Source of the DNA: Bacillus sp. Y1
GTDB lineage: Bacteria; Bacillota; Bacilli; Bacillales; Cytobacillaceae
DNA: 64,000 bases
Assembly: GCF_003586445.1 (NCBI RefSeq)
Contig: NZ_CP030028.1
Span: 634,501-698,500 of the forward strand
Direction of reading: 5' to 3'
A program made the translations under genes and the position numbers. Positions 35,624-43,720 of this stretch are shown here, one piece after another. The notes under the pieces were generated by a model. That model was not told the origin of the DNA and searched no databases. It was given only the letters and a program-made list of their open reading frames with translations. Within the stretch, counting starts at the first letter, position 1. Each line of letters starts with the position of its first letter.

Positions 35624-35848
35624 GTTATTCACTCCTAAATTCATCTTAGCAACTTAATATATGTAGTTTCATCCTCCCATAATTCGAATTTCTTTGCAAT
35701 AGCCACTTTTGGATATCCAACTTGTCGAGGTTTGCTATTTTACCACGTTCCGGCTGGGTTTGTTTGTAAAATACAAGATGATTACATAAGTTGTAGGTGT
35801 TCCTGAAATGATATAAAGGTAGTTATCCTGAGTAAAGGAGCATCTGAA

Positions 35849-35980
35849 ATGACCAAATCAAAGAGTCAACAAGAACGTCAGTGGAGACAGAGAAAAGAAG
35901 AGCAGCATCCTCACGGGAAAGTAAAAAGCTTTGAGGAATTAGGTGCTGGAGTGGAAGGGAAAAATAACGACAATAAGTAA
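35849..35980 (+). CDS. Small hydrophilic protein, 43 aa
   Basis: An ATG 9 bases after AAAGGAG, with a perfect terminator directly after the stop. The product starts MTKSKSQQERQWRQRKEEQH and continues PHGKVKSFEELGAG; it is charged, without membrane segments. Short proteins with the PHGKVKSFEEL element are recurrent in Bacillus (DUF6254-like, from memory). Function unknown. The stretch 35645-35848 upstream holds no other gene. Confidence 0.7.
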   Translation: MTKSKSQQERQWRQRKEEQHPHGKVKSFEELGAGVEGKNNDNK

Positions 35981-36009
35981 AGCATGAGGAATTTCCTCAT
36001 GCTTTTTTT
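35981..36009. terminator. Bidirectional terminator
   Basis: Perfect 10 bp stem AGCATGAGGA / TCCTCATGCT then TTTTTTT. It overlaps the 3' end of the minus-strand gene at 36008. Confidence 0.88.
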
Positions 36010-36229
36010 ATCGCTTTTTCTTTTTGGAGTTATCTACTACTGCAAGTTTATTTTTATTAACTGCTTCAAGAGCAACATATACATGAACATACTTTTCATC
36101 GATGGGTGATACGGCCGTAATCTTTCCTTTTCGCCCCTTGATCTTAACATTTTCCCCTTCTGCAGGGAGATTTTTGAGTAACTGAGTTAATAAAACATTT
36201 CTATGATCATAATAAGTTACAACAAACAT
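36008..36229 (-). CDS. Hypothetical protein, 73 aa
   Basis: Starts MFVVTYYDHRNVLLTQLL behind AGGTGAGG. A central KIKGRKGKITAV segment resembles a KOW-like beta turn, and the tail is very basic (NSKKKKR). No family recognised; binding to RNA or ribosomes is a guess from charge alone. Confidence 0.65.
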   Translation of the reverse strand: MFVVTYYDHRNVLLTQLLKNLPAEGENVKIKGRKGKITAVSPIDEKYVHVYVALEAVNKNKLAVVDNSKKKKR

Positions 36230-36332
36230 CTAGACCTCACCTATTCCTTTGAAGTGTGTGGAATCATCCATGTTATAAAATATAGGAAAGTCGGAGGGTT
36301 TAGACCATGTGAGGGAAAAATTTTTCTTATAG

Positions 36333-36364
36333 AAAAAGGCTTGGTTTGGGAACCAAGCCTTTTT
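36333..36364 (-). terminator. Terminator after ampS
   Basis: Perfect 14 bp stem AAAAAGGCTTGGTT / AACCAAGCCTTTTT with a 4-base loop. It lies just beyond the ampS stop. Confidence 0.88.
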
Positions 36365-36373
36365 AGTATCGAA

Positions 36374-37603
36374 TTAGAAAGCCCAATTTCCGTTTCGGAA
36401 TACGGGTTCTGTTTGGTCATCATTTGTAATACCATCGATGTTCATTTCAGCTGAGCCGATCATGAAATCGACATGTGTGATGCTTTCGTTGAGACCATTC
36501 TTCTCAAGATCTTCAGCAGACATTGTTTTTCCACCTTCGATACAGAATGCGTAGGCACTTCCAATCGCTAAGTGGTTGGATGCATTTTCGTCGAAAAGGG
36601 TGTTGTAGAAAAGCATATTTGATTGAGAAATGGGAGATTGGAACGGCACCAATGCGACTTCTCCTAAATAATGTGATCCTTCATCCGTATCAACAAGGCG
36701 TTTTAAAATGTCTTCACCTTGTTCGGCCTTTACATCAACAATGCGCCCATTTTCAAAAGTGATGGTAAAGTTATCAATGATATTTCCACCGTAGCTAAGC
36801 GGTTTGGTGCTTGCTACATATCCGTTTACTCCTGTTCTGTGTGGAACAGTAAACACTTCTTCCGTAGGCATATTGGCCATAAAGCTGTTTCCTTGTTCGT
36901 TAATGCTGCCAGCACCCACCCAGATATGTTTTTCTGGAAGTTCAATCGTTAAATCTGTTCCAGGAGCCGTATAGTGTAGCTTTTTGTAGCGACGTTCATT
37001 TAAGTAAGCAACTTTCTCATGAAGTGTTTCGTCATGCTTTTTCCATGCTTCCACTGGATTGTCTAGGTCTGCACGAGTCGCTTTAAAAATGGCATCCCAA
37101 AGGAGACTCACTTGTTTTTCAGGTGCTGCGTCTGGGAATACTTTAGCAGCCCAATCAGCAGAAGGAGTGGCAATAACAGTCCAACTCACTTTATCCGACT
37201 GAATTTTTTTACGGTAATTGCTTAATGCTGTACCCGCAGCTTTTTGAAAGTTTGCGATACGATCAGGGTTGACACCTTTTAATAGATCAGGACTTGAAGA
37301 AACGATGGACATGAAGGCAGCGCCTTTGTCGGCAAGCTCTTCCATTTCACGAGCCCGCCATTCAGGGTACTCAGTAAAAGCAGCATCTGGTGCCAGCTCA
37401 TATTTTGCGCGAGTGACCATGTCATCTGCCCAGTTTACAATTACGTTATGAGCCCCCACCTCATAAGCTTTGCGTACAACAAGGCGAACAAACTCAGCTG
37501 AGTCGAGTGATGTATTGATAACGAGTGTCTGGTTAGGCTGGACGTTCACGCCCACTTTAACTGCCAGCTCTGCGTATTTTTCTAAATTAGCTTGAAAGCT
37601 CAT
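36374..37603 (-). CDS. ampS: Aminopeptidase, M29 family, AmpS-like
   Basis: A 409-residue metallo-aminopeptidase; B. subtilis AmpS has nearly the same length. The ATG at 37603 follows AAGGAGA; the longer frame to 37702 has no SD. Segments with the two-metal ligands are present: ELPEKHIWVGAGS, MPTEEVFTVPHRTGVNG, DEGSHYLGEVALVP and NHLAIGSAY. It removes N-terminal residues from peptides in the cytoplasm. Confidence 0.92.
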   Translation of the reverse strand: MSFQANLEKYAELAVKVGVNVQPNQTLVINTSLDSAEFVRLVVRKAYEVGAHNVIVNWADDMVTRAKYELAPDAAFTEYPEWRAREMEELADKGAAFMSIVSSSPDLLKGVNPDRIANFQKAAGTALSNYRKKIQSDKVSWTVIATPSADWAAKVFPDAAPEKQVSLLWDAIFKATRADLDNPVEAWKKHDETLHEKVAYLNERRYKKLHYTAPGTDLTIELPEKHIWVGAGSINEQGNSFMANMPTEEVFTVPHRTGVNGYVASTKPLSYGGNIIDNFTITFENGRIVDVKAEQGEDILKRLVDTDEGSHYLGEVALVPFQSPISQSNMLFYNTLFDENASNHLAIGSAYAFCIEGGKTMSAEDLEKNGLNESITHVDFMIGSAEMNIDGITNDDQTEPVFRNGNWAF

Positions 37604-37675
37604 ATGTATAGTCTCCTTTTTTATGGATTCTTCTTTCTTATTGTATTCGTTTTTTCTAGAAAAAGAAAACAAATT

Positions 37676-37714
37676 CGCCACCCGAAAGGTTTTTTTATAC
37701 ATGATTGGGTGGCG
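37676..37714 (-). terminator. Likely terminator after the MFS gene
   Basis: 8 bp stem CGCCACCC / GGGTGGCG around a 23-base AT-rich loop, 12 bp after the MFS stop. The U-tract on the minus strand is weak. Confidence 0.55.
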
Positions 37715-37725
37715 ACTTTAGGACC

Positions 37726-39009
37726 TTATGCAGAGTCTTTTGCATCTGTTAAAGGTTGTTGCTTATGATCCAGCCTTGAAAACATGATCCAATAGATAAT
37801 GGCACTACCGATAGCAAGAACGGCAATGGTAAAGAAGGTCCATTCATAGCCGATCCACACGGTCAAAGGAATGGAGATAGGTGCAATGGTTCGACCAATG
37901 GTGTATCGTAGACTGGCTGCAGCGAAGTATTGTCCTCTCATATGCTCAGGGGCTATTTTTGAAATAAAGCTTTGCTGTAATCCAGCAACAAGGAGTTCTG
38001 CTAGAGTGAAAATAGCCATTGCGAATACAAGTCCCCATATCCATTCGGTTTGGCCAAATGCGATAATGGCGATTGCATATAGTAGGGAAGAGATGATAAA
38101 TACATTTCTTTCCTGAAAACCAATGACCCATTTAGTAATAGCTACGGTTAAAAGAGCAACAAGCAACCCGTTCTCTGCAAGGATGAACCCAAAGGCTTGT
38201 TCACCACCGACGGTTAATGACCAATTTCCGATGGCTAGGAGAGATTGATTATGAACGACTTCCTTTGTATAGACTGGGATGAGCAAGTCGAGCTGCATAA
38301 ATGTTTGTGCGGCTAGTATCCCTGCGGTGATAAATAAAAGGAAAGTTCGATCCTTGATAATGACTTTGTAGTCTCGAAGCTGATTACCAACGAACGAATA
38401 CCATTTCGTTGTGGTGCTTTCCTTGTGCTCGTAAGTTGGTGCTGTTTCACGTGTCCATTTTTGTAGGACGGCTGCTAGACCAACACATACAATCCCAGCG
38501 ATGAGAAGAAGCTCAAAACGGTGATTCACATAGAAAATCGCTCCGAGTAGAGGACCGATTACGACTGCGATGTTAATTGATGTGTAAAAGACGGCAAACA
38601 CGCTGCTTCGGTTTTTCTCGTCGACCACATCAGCGACCATAGCCTGACTAGCTGGCCAGTAGATGGATCCGAAAAATCCAACAAATGAGAAACATAGGAA
38701 GCCAATCCAAGGAGACTGAAGCCACGGTGAATCTGCCAGTCCGAACAAGATAAAACAAATGCCTTGGCCAAAAGCAGAAAGAACCATCATTCGTTTACGA
38801 CCGTATCGATCTGCACAATAACCGCCAATAAGATTGGCAAAAACCGAAAGAACCTGTGAAAGAATTAATAACAAACCAGCGAGGCTTTTACCGAATTCAT
38901 CGGCAAAATATATCGTTAAAAAAGGAAAAAACATCCAAAAGGTAATGTTCATTAACGCCTCACCAAACAAACGAACCTTCAAATTGGAATCCCAATCGCG
39001 TATTCTCAT
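37726..39009 (-). CDS. MFS transporter (12 TM drug-efflux type)
   Basis: A 427-residue major facilitator with 12 predicted TM helices. The loop 2-3 motif reads GYCADRYGRKRMMV, the classic MFS motif A. The start MRIRDWDSNLK at 39009 follows GGAGGTT; the longer frame runs into the upstream repeat. It resembles multidrug or small-molecule exporters; no substrate can be assigned. Confidence 0.85.
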   Translation of the reverse strand: MRIRDWDSNLKVRLFGEALMNITFWMFFPFLTIYFADEFGKSLAGLLLILSQVLSVFANLIGGYCADRYGRKRMMVLSAFGQGICFILFGLADSPWLQSPWIGFLCFSFVGFFGSIYWPASQAMVADVVDEKNRSSVFAVFYTSINIAVVIGPLLGAIFYVNHRFELLLIAGIVCVGLAAVLQKWTRETAPTYEHKESTTTKWYSFVGNQLRDYKVIIKDRTFLLFITAGILAAQTFMQLDLLIPVYTKEVVHNQSLLAIGNWSLTVGGEQAFGFILAENGLLVALLTVAITKWVIGFQERNVFIISSLLYAIAIIAFGQTEWIWGLVFAMAIFTLAELLVAGLQQSFISKIAPEHMRGQYFAAASLRYTIGRTIAPISIPLTVWIGYEWTFFTIAVLAIGSAIIYWIMFSRLDHKQQPLTDAKDSA

Positions 39010-39040
39010 GCTGAAAACCTCCATATAGTGGTGACCATTG

Positions 39041-39190
39041 TGGTGACAGACACCGCCCGTGGACAAACCCACATGATTTGTCTTTTTAGGGTGTCTGTCA
39101 CCGTCCGTGGACAAACCCCCCCAATCTGTCTTTTTGTGGTGTCTGTCACCGCTCGTGGACAGATTGGTCCGTTTTGTCCGTGTGGAGCGG
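39041..39190. repeat. 48 bp tandem repeat, 3 units (GTGTCTGTCACC...GTGGACA family)
   Basis: CGTGGACA recurs at 39058, 39106 and 39154, a 48 bp period. Each unit contains GGTG(T/A)C(T/A)G(T/A)CACCG, CGTGGACAAAC and TTTGTC/CTGTCTTTTT blocks, so inverted GACA/TGTC elements alternate. A related, reverse-oriented copy lies at 48767-48873. The repeat sits between the MFS gene start and the topB terminator. Confidence 0.85.
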
Positions 39191-39208
39191 ACACTTTTGC
39201 TCCTGAAA

Positions 39209-39242
39209 AAACGCTTAGGTGCCTGAGGGCGCCTAAGCGTTC
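39209..39242 (-). terminator. Terminator after topB
   Basis: 14 bp stem with one mismatch (AACGCTTAGGTGCC / GGCGCCTAAGCGTT) and an AAAAAA run on the plus strand side giving the minus-strand U-tract. Confidence 0.85.
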
Positions 39243-39244
39243 CG

Positions 39245-41335
39245 TTAATCCTTCTTTTCTAGTGCTGCTTTTAACAAGTCTCCGAGGCTGTTTCCGAAGT
39301 TGTCATCCTTTTGTGAGTACTTTTGGACAAGCTTTCTTTCCTCGCGTTTATTGACTGCTTTCTTTCGTTCCTCTGCTTTCTCGACCACATTACACTTCCG
39401 ACATTGGAAGTACAAGCCAGCTTTTCCTTCGTGCATTTCCATTTTCTTTTTACACTGAGGACAGCGGCGATTAGAAAGCTTTGGATCCTTTCGCTTTCGG
39501 TAGTTACAATCCGAGCTTGAGCAAACGAGAATCTTGCCTTCTTTGGTGTTTCTCTCTTTCAACAGGGATTGACACTCTGGGCATTTGGATCCGGTTAAGT
39601 TATGAGCACGATAAGATTTATCGCTCGTCTTAATTTCAGAGATCAATTGCTCGGTTTGCTTACGAATTCGTTTTAAGAATTGCTTTGGATCTCCTTTGCC
39701 ACGTGAAATGGCTTCAAGCTCTTTTTCCCATTGGGCGGTAAGCTCTGGAGAGGTAAGCTCCTCATTCACGAGATCCATCAATTGCTTTCCTTTAGGAGTC
39801 GGATGTAAACGTCCGGTTTTCCGTTCAACGACCTCAGTTTCAATGATTCTTTCGATAATCTCTGCGCGAGTCGCAGGGGTTCCGAGTCCGTATTTCTCCA
39901 TTTGACCTAAAATATCAGACTCAGAAAATCTTGCAGGAGGTTCTGTTAGCTTTTTCTCCGCTTGAACTTGGCCTATCGAGAAGGACTGACTTTTCGTGAT
40001 CTGTCCGAGCTTTTGACCACTTATCTCCTCGTCTTTTCCTGTAATAGCTTTAAAACCTGCATCAATCACGACCGTTTCCTTAGCAGAAAATGACTCCCCG
40101 TTTACGTCAAATACGGCACGCACGGTTTCGTACTGATAGGCAGGGTAAAAAAGTGCAAGGAACCGCTTCACAATTAAATCGTAGAGCTTTCGTTCATCTG
40201 ACTCTAAATCACGAAGGAATAATCGCTCTTCTGTAGGGATAATGGCATGATGGTCTGTTACTTTTTCATTATTAAACACACGTTTTGCGACTACCTTACC
40301 TTTGTTAGCAAGTATGCTACGTACTTCTTCCTTATAGCCTCCAGCAATCGCTTCGACTCGGTCGAGCATAGTTGCTTCCATATCGGTCGTAAGGTAACGA
40401 GAATCCGTACGAGGGTAAGTTACTAGCTTGTGCTGCTCATACAATTTTTGCAGAACGCTCGATGTCTTTTTCGCTGAAAAGCCAAAGCGCTTATTGGCAT
40501 CACGTTGAAGCTCCGTTAAATCATAGGGCAGAGGCTGTTGTTCAGACTTTGCGGTACGATTGATCGACTGAACGACCGCTTTTTGTCCTTTGCCTTTTGC
40601 TAAAATATGATCTACTTGGTCCTTGGAGAAAATTCTCTTTTCACCATTTTCCTCCCAATCTGCCTTTAAAGGTCCGATTTGGGCGGAAATCGTCCAGTAT
40701 TCCTGTGGCTTAAACGTCTGAATCGTTTTTTCTCGCTCCATCACTAACGCAAGTGTTGGAGTTTGGACTCGACCTGCAGAGAGAGGGTCCTTATATTTTG
40801 TGGTTAAAGCACGAGTTACATTAAGTCCAATTAACCAATCGGCTTCCGCTCGACAAACCGCCGATGCATATAAATTTTCATACTCACTTCCAGGACGGAG
40901 CTTAGTAAATCCTTCTTTAATCGAACGATCCGTATGGGATGAGATCCACAAACGTTTGATCGGTTTATTCCAGCGGATTTTTTCTAGAATCCAGCGCGCA
41001 ACAAGCTCCCCTTCACGTCCCGCGTCGGTGGCAATAATGCATTCCTTCACGTCTTTACGTTTGGCAAGAGACTCAATCGCTTTATACTGGTGAGAGGTTT
41101 GTTTCATAACCTTAAGCCCCATCTTATCAGGGATGATCGGCAGGTCTTCTAAATTCCATTGCTTGTATTTCGTATCATAGTGCTCAGGCATTTTCAACTC
41201 AATTAAATGTCCAAGTGCCCAAGTGACAATATACTTTGGCCCTTCAATATAACTTTTATGTGTTTGCGTACAACCAAGAACACGCGCAATTTCTCTAGCT
41301 ACGCTTGGCTTTTCAGCAAGTACGAGTGATTTCAT
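39245..41335 (-). CDS. topB: DNA topoisomerase III (type IA)
   Basis: A 696-residue type IA topoisomerase. An N-terminal TOPRIM domain is present (LAEKPSVAREIA with the catalytic Glu, and the ATDAGREGEL DxD-type motif), followed by the active-site Tyr in LVTYPRTDSRYL at about residue 310. C-terminal zinc-ribbon repeats begin with CPECQS, CSSSDC, CPQC and CRKC. It decatenates DNA and relaxes negative supercoils. Length is close to B. subtilis TopB. Single gene with its own terminator. Confidence 0.95.
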   Translation of the reverse strand: MKSLVLAEKPSVAREIARVLGCTQTHKSYIEGPKYIVTWALGHLIELKMPEHYDTKYKQWNLEDLPIIPDKMGLKVMKQTSHQYKAIESLAKRKDVKECIIATDAGREGELVARWILEKIRWNKPIKRLWISSHTDRSIKEGFTKLRPGSEYENLYASAVCRAEADWLIGLNVTRALTTKYKDPLSAGRVQTPTLALVMEREKTIQTFKPQEYWTISAQIGPLKADWEENGEKRIFSKDQVDHILAKGKGQKAVVQSINRTAKSEQQPLPYDLTELQRDANKRFGFSAKKTSSVLQKLYEQHKLVTYPRTDSRYLTTDMEATMLDRVEAIAGGYKEEVRSILANKGKVVAKRVFNNEKVTDHHAIIPTEERLFLRDLESDERKLYDLIVKRFLALFYPAYQYETVRAVFDVNGESFSAKETVVIDAGFKAITGKDEEISGQKLGQITKSQSFSIGQVQAEKKLTEPPARFSESDILGQMEKYGLGTPATRAEIIERIIETEVVERKTGRLHPTPKGKQLMDLVNEELTSPELTAQWEKELEAISRGKGDPKQFLKRIRKQTEQLISEIKTSDKSYRAHNLTGSKCPECQSLLKERNTKEGKILVCSSSDCNYRKRKDPKLSNRRCPQCKKKMEMHEGKAGLYFQCRKCNVVEKAEERKKAVNKREERKLVQKYSQKDDNFGNSLGDLLKAALEKKD

Positions 41336-41430
41336 TATTTATCCTCCGAATTTCCATTTGCTCGGGATAAGTATACAGGAAAACGAAAGAAAAAGGGAAT
41401 AAGAAAAGCCAAGCGCTGGACAAATAAGAA

Positions 41431-41452
41431 AGACCTTGCGATTGCAAGGTCT
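41431..41452 (-). terminator. Terminator at the end of the 54-aa gene
   Basis: Perfect 9 bp stem AGACCTTGC / GCAAGGTCT with a 4-base loop; it overlaps the stop codon of the minus-strand gene by 2 bases. A-rich plus-strand sequence to the left. Confidence 0.78.
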
Positions 41453-41615
41453 ATTCGATGTCTCGAGTTTCCACTCGGTTTTTAAACGCTTCACGTACGA
41501 CGAGAAATTCCTCATCGCCAATTGCGTCCTTCGTATGTTTTTCAACAAGAGTTCCCTCAGGAAACTTCCCAGGATGTCCCTTTTTCTTATGCTCAAAATC
41601 TTTTCCGCGACCCAT
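41451..41615 (-). CDS. Small charged protein, 54 aa
   Basis: Starts MGRGKDFEHKKKGHPGKFPE behind GAGGAAAGGAG, and ends in a negatively and positively charged mix (EEFLVVREAFKNRVETRDIE). No membrane segment, no Cys. No family recognised. The SD and the immediate terminator support a real gene; longer frames on either strand across this stretch are shadows. Confidence 0.72.
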   Translation of the reverse strand: MGRGKDFEHKKKGHPGKFPEGTLVEKHTKDAIGDEEFLVVREAFKNRVETRDIE

Positions 41616-41757
41616 TTTTCCACACTCCTTTCCTCAAAATTAGCTTTTCCGGAAAAATTCCCTTCTATGTAGAAAAGAAACAGGACAGTTCAGAAGGTTC
41701 ACGCATATTTATAGAAAGTAATGGGTTGTAAATTTTTAAAAAGGGAGGGGGATCCAA

Positions 41758-42318
41758 GTGACTATTGAATCTCAAAATGAACAACAGCCATTTTACGCGA
41801 CTCGAGACGATCAAGCTCCAACATTCTCGACAAGTGGATTTGTAAATGGAGAAATCAAAACATTTGAACTTGAGCAATATAAAGGGAAATGGCTTCTATT
41901 ATTTTTCTATCCAAGTGACTTTACACCCGTCTGAGAGACAGAACTAGCAGCGGTCGCTGCTGTTTACCCATATTTTCAGGCGATGAATGTGGAGATTTTG
42001 GCTATCAGCACAGATAGCATCTATTCACATAAAGTGTTTCGAGAAACCACTCCCTCTTTACAAAATGTCTACTACCCTATGTTGAGTGATAGAACTCATG
42101 CGATCTCCAAATCGTATCGAGTATTAGATGAGAAAACAGGAGCTGCTTTTAGAGCCTCTCTTTTTATAAATCCTGAACAGATCATCGTAGGTAAGCTCGT
42201 CTATCCGAGGGAAGTCGGACGAAACCTTTATGAACATGTAAGGCTTATGCAGGCACTTCAGCACGCAAAGAACACAGGTAAAGGTGTCCCAGCAAACTGG
42301 ATGCCTGATCAAAGTTAA
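41758..42318 (+). CDS. Candidate selenocysteine-containing peroxiredoxin (AhpC/TSA family), TGA read as Sec59
   Basis: A GTG start behind GGGAGGGGG opens a 186-residue frame interrupted only by TGA at 41932-41934. Upstream reads YKGKWLLLFFYPSDFTPV and downstream ETELAAVAAVYPYFQ, so the TGA stands exactly at the peroxidatic Cys of the PxxxTxxC motif (Pro52, Thr56, residue 59). The rest of the Prx1/AhpC fold is intact (ILAISTDS, YPMLSDRTHAISKSYRV, FRASLFINPEQ) up to GVPANWMPDQ, where the usual resolving Cys is Val. There is no Cys codon anywhere in the gene. A hairpin with a GGTC loop follows the TGA at SECIS distance. Selenocysteine is the best reading; a nonsense mutation of a Cys codon is the alternative. 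Confidence 0.8.
41941..41965 (+). promoter_or_regulatory. Putative bacterial SECIS element
   Basis: Stem AGCAGC / GCTGCT closing a GGTC apical loop (41952-41955), extended by a T-G pair and, past a bulged C, A-T pairs. 18 bases lie between the TGA and the second G of the loop. E. coli fdhF has a GGUC-type loop at nearly the same distance from its UGA. Loop sequence, bulge and spacing all fit SelB recognition. Confidence 0.7.
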
Positions 42319-42386
42319 AAAGCAAATGATGGAAAACTCCCTTGCTTTCCACTATACAAGGTATAATAAGGGAAGGAGGGATGTTC

Positions 42387-42761
42387 ATGGATTTTTCTCA
42401 AAGTATTTCAGAGGAACGCATTCGTAAGGCGATTGAAAATGGAGAATTCGATCATTTACCTGGCTACGGGAAACCGTTAAAGCTCGATGATTTATCTGCC
42501 ATTCCAGAGGAACTTCGTATGGCATATACCGTTCTGAAAAATGCGGGATATTCTCCAGAAGAACATGCACTCAGGCAGGAAATGATGTCTATAGAATCTC
42601 TTTTAAAAGCCTGTGATGACGATGATCAAAGACTTGGTCTTCAGAAAAAATTAAATGAAAAGATGTTGCGTTATAACAGTATGCTATCCAAACGCCGAGT
42701 GAATACAAACTCCTCTATTTTTAAAAATTATGAGCAAAAAATAAATAATAAGTTATTTTAA
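42387..42761 (+). CDS. DUF1992 (DnaJ-homologue C28-like) domain protein, YflB-like
   Basis: A 124-residue soluble protein. The GEFDHLPGYGKPLKLDD motif at about 19-35 is the DUF1992 signature, followed by PEELRMAYTVLKNAGYSPEE and a helical, charged C-terminus. The ATG at 42387 follows GGAAGGAGGG; the ATG two codons earlier is too close to the SD. Function unknown. Confidence 0.85.
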   Translation: MDFSQSISEERIRKAIENGEFDHLPGYGKPLKLDDLSAIPEELRMAYTVLKNAGYSPEEHALRQEMMSIESLLKACDDDDQRLGLQKKLNEKMLRYNSMLSKRRVNTNSSIFKNYEQKINNKLF

Positions 42762-42790
42762 TGCCTAAGAAACCTCTTAGGCATTTTTTT
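42760..42790 (+). terminator. Terminator after the DUF1992 gene
   Basis: Perfect 10 bp stem AATGCCTAAG / CTTAGGCATT then TTTTT. Confidence 0.88.
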
Positions 42791-42827
42791 GTCACATCTT
42801 CCAACATAATTTTTTACATATTCCCCT

Positions 42828-42853
42828 TAAAAAATGACATAATTAGCCGAAAT
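42828..42853 (+). promoter_or_regulatory. Sigma-D (SigD, FliA-type) promoter of motAB
   Basis: TAAA (42828-42831), 14 bp spacer, GCCGAAAT (42846-42853). This matches the sigma-D consensus TAAA-N14-16-GCCGATAT except for one base, and lies 73 bp before motA, a typical SigD target. Confidence 0.88.
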
Positions 42854-42925
42854 AAAAAGTAGTAGGTTGATAGAAAGAGGACTTCTATCATAAAAGATAC
42901 TCAGGAAAAGACAGGAGAATGAAGT

Positions 42926-43720
42926 ATGGATAAAACGTCGGTAATAGGTGTTGTCATAGGGGTTGTGGCTGTACTAGTAGGGATGTTCTTTAAAGGCGTT
43001 AGCCCAGTGCAGCTAGTGAATCCAGCGGCAATTTTAATTATCTTGTTAGGAACGGCTGGGGCCGTGACAATCGCATTCCCAACAAGTGAAATCAAAAGAG
43101 TACCAAAGCTTTTCGGAAAGCTATTTAAAGAAGACAAGCTACCAAACCCAGCTGACTTAATTAAAATGTTTTCTGATTGGGCGCAGCTAGCTCGTAAAGA
43201 GGGGCTATTAGCTCTAGAGTCAAAAACGAATGAAATCGACGATGATTTCTTGAAAAATGGATTATCACTTGCTGTTGACGGACAAAGTGCCGACTATATT
43301 CGCGACGTGCTATCGGAAGAAATTGAAGCGATGGAAGAAAGACATCAATCTGGTGCACTTATCTTTACACAAGCAGGTACGTACGCTCCGACCCTTGGGG
43401 TACTTGGTGCGGTAGTAGGTTTGATTGCTGCCCTTGGATACATGAATGATATCGAGGGTCTAGGTCACGCGATCAGTGCTGCATTCATTGCCACCTTATT
43501 AGGTATTTTCACCGGTTATGTATTATGGCATCCATTTGCAAACAAATTGAAGCGTAAGTCTAAGCAAGAAGTAAAGATTAAACAAATGATGGTAGAGGGG
43601 ATTCTATCCATTCTAGAAGGGGAAGCTCCTCGAGTTATTGAAACAAAACTAGCTTCTTACCTACCAGGTAGTGAAAAGAAGAAGTTCTTAGCTGCGACAG
43701 GAGAACCGGCAAATGAGTAA
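42926..43720 (+). CDS. motA: Flagellar motor stator protein MotA
   Basis: A 264-residue stator protein with four TM helices (about 4-22, 30-50, 150-172, 183-205). The TM3-4 region LIFTQAGTYAPTLGVLGAVVGLIAALGYM and ATLLGIFTGYVLWHPFANKLKRKS is nearly identical to B. subtilis MotA, and closer to MotA than to the sodium-type MotP. It couples proton flow to flagellar rotation with MotB. SD ACAGGAGAA; 8 bp overlap with motB. Confidence 0.96.
   Translation: MDKTSVIGVVIGVVAVLVGMFFKGVSPVQLVNPAAILIILLGTAGAVTIAFPTSEIKRVPKLFGKLFKEDKLPNPADLIKMFSDWAQLARKEGLLALESKTNEIDDDFLKNGLSLAVDGQSADYIRDVLSEEIEAMEERHQSGALIFTQAGTYAPTLGVLGAVVGLIAALGYMNDIEGLGHAISAAFIATLLGIFTGYVLWHPFANKLKRKSKQEVKIKQMMVEGILSILEGEAPRVIETKLASYLPGSEKKKFLAATGEPANE

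Noticed and set aside
36203..36454. 83-residue plus-strand ORF
   Set aside because: It crosses the ampS terminator and the ampS 3' end; shadow of intergenic sequence.
39006..39354. Short ORFs over the 48 bp repeats on both strands
   Set aside because: Produced by the repeat modules; they run through the topB terminator and into topB, and lack SDs.
41983..42318. A separate 111-residue gene starting at an internal ATG
   Set aside because: It is the second half of the peroxiredoxin; the first half is in the same frame upstream, joined through the TGA at 41932. No SD precedes 41983.
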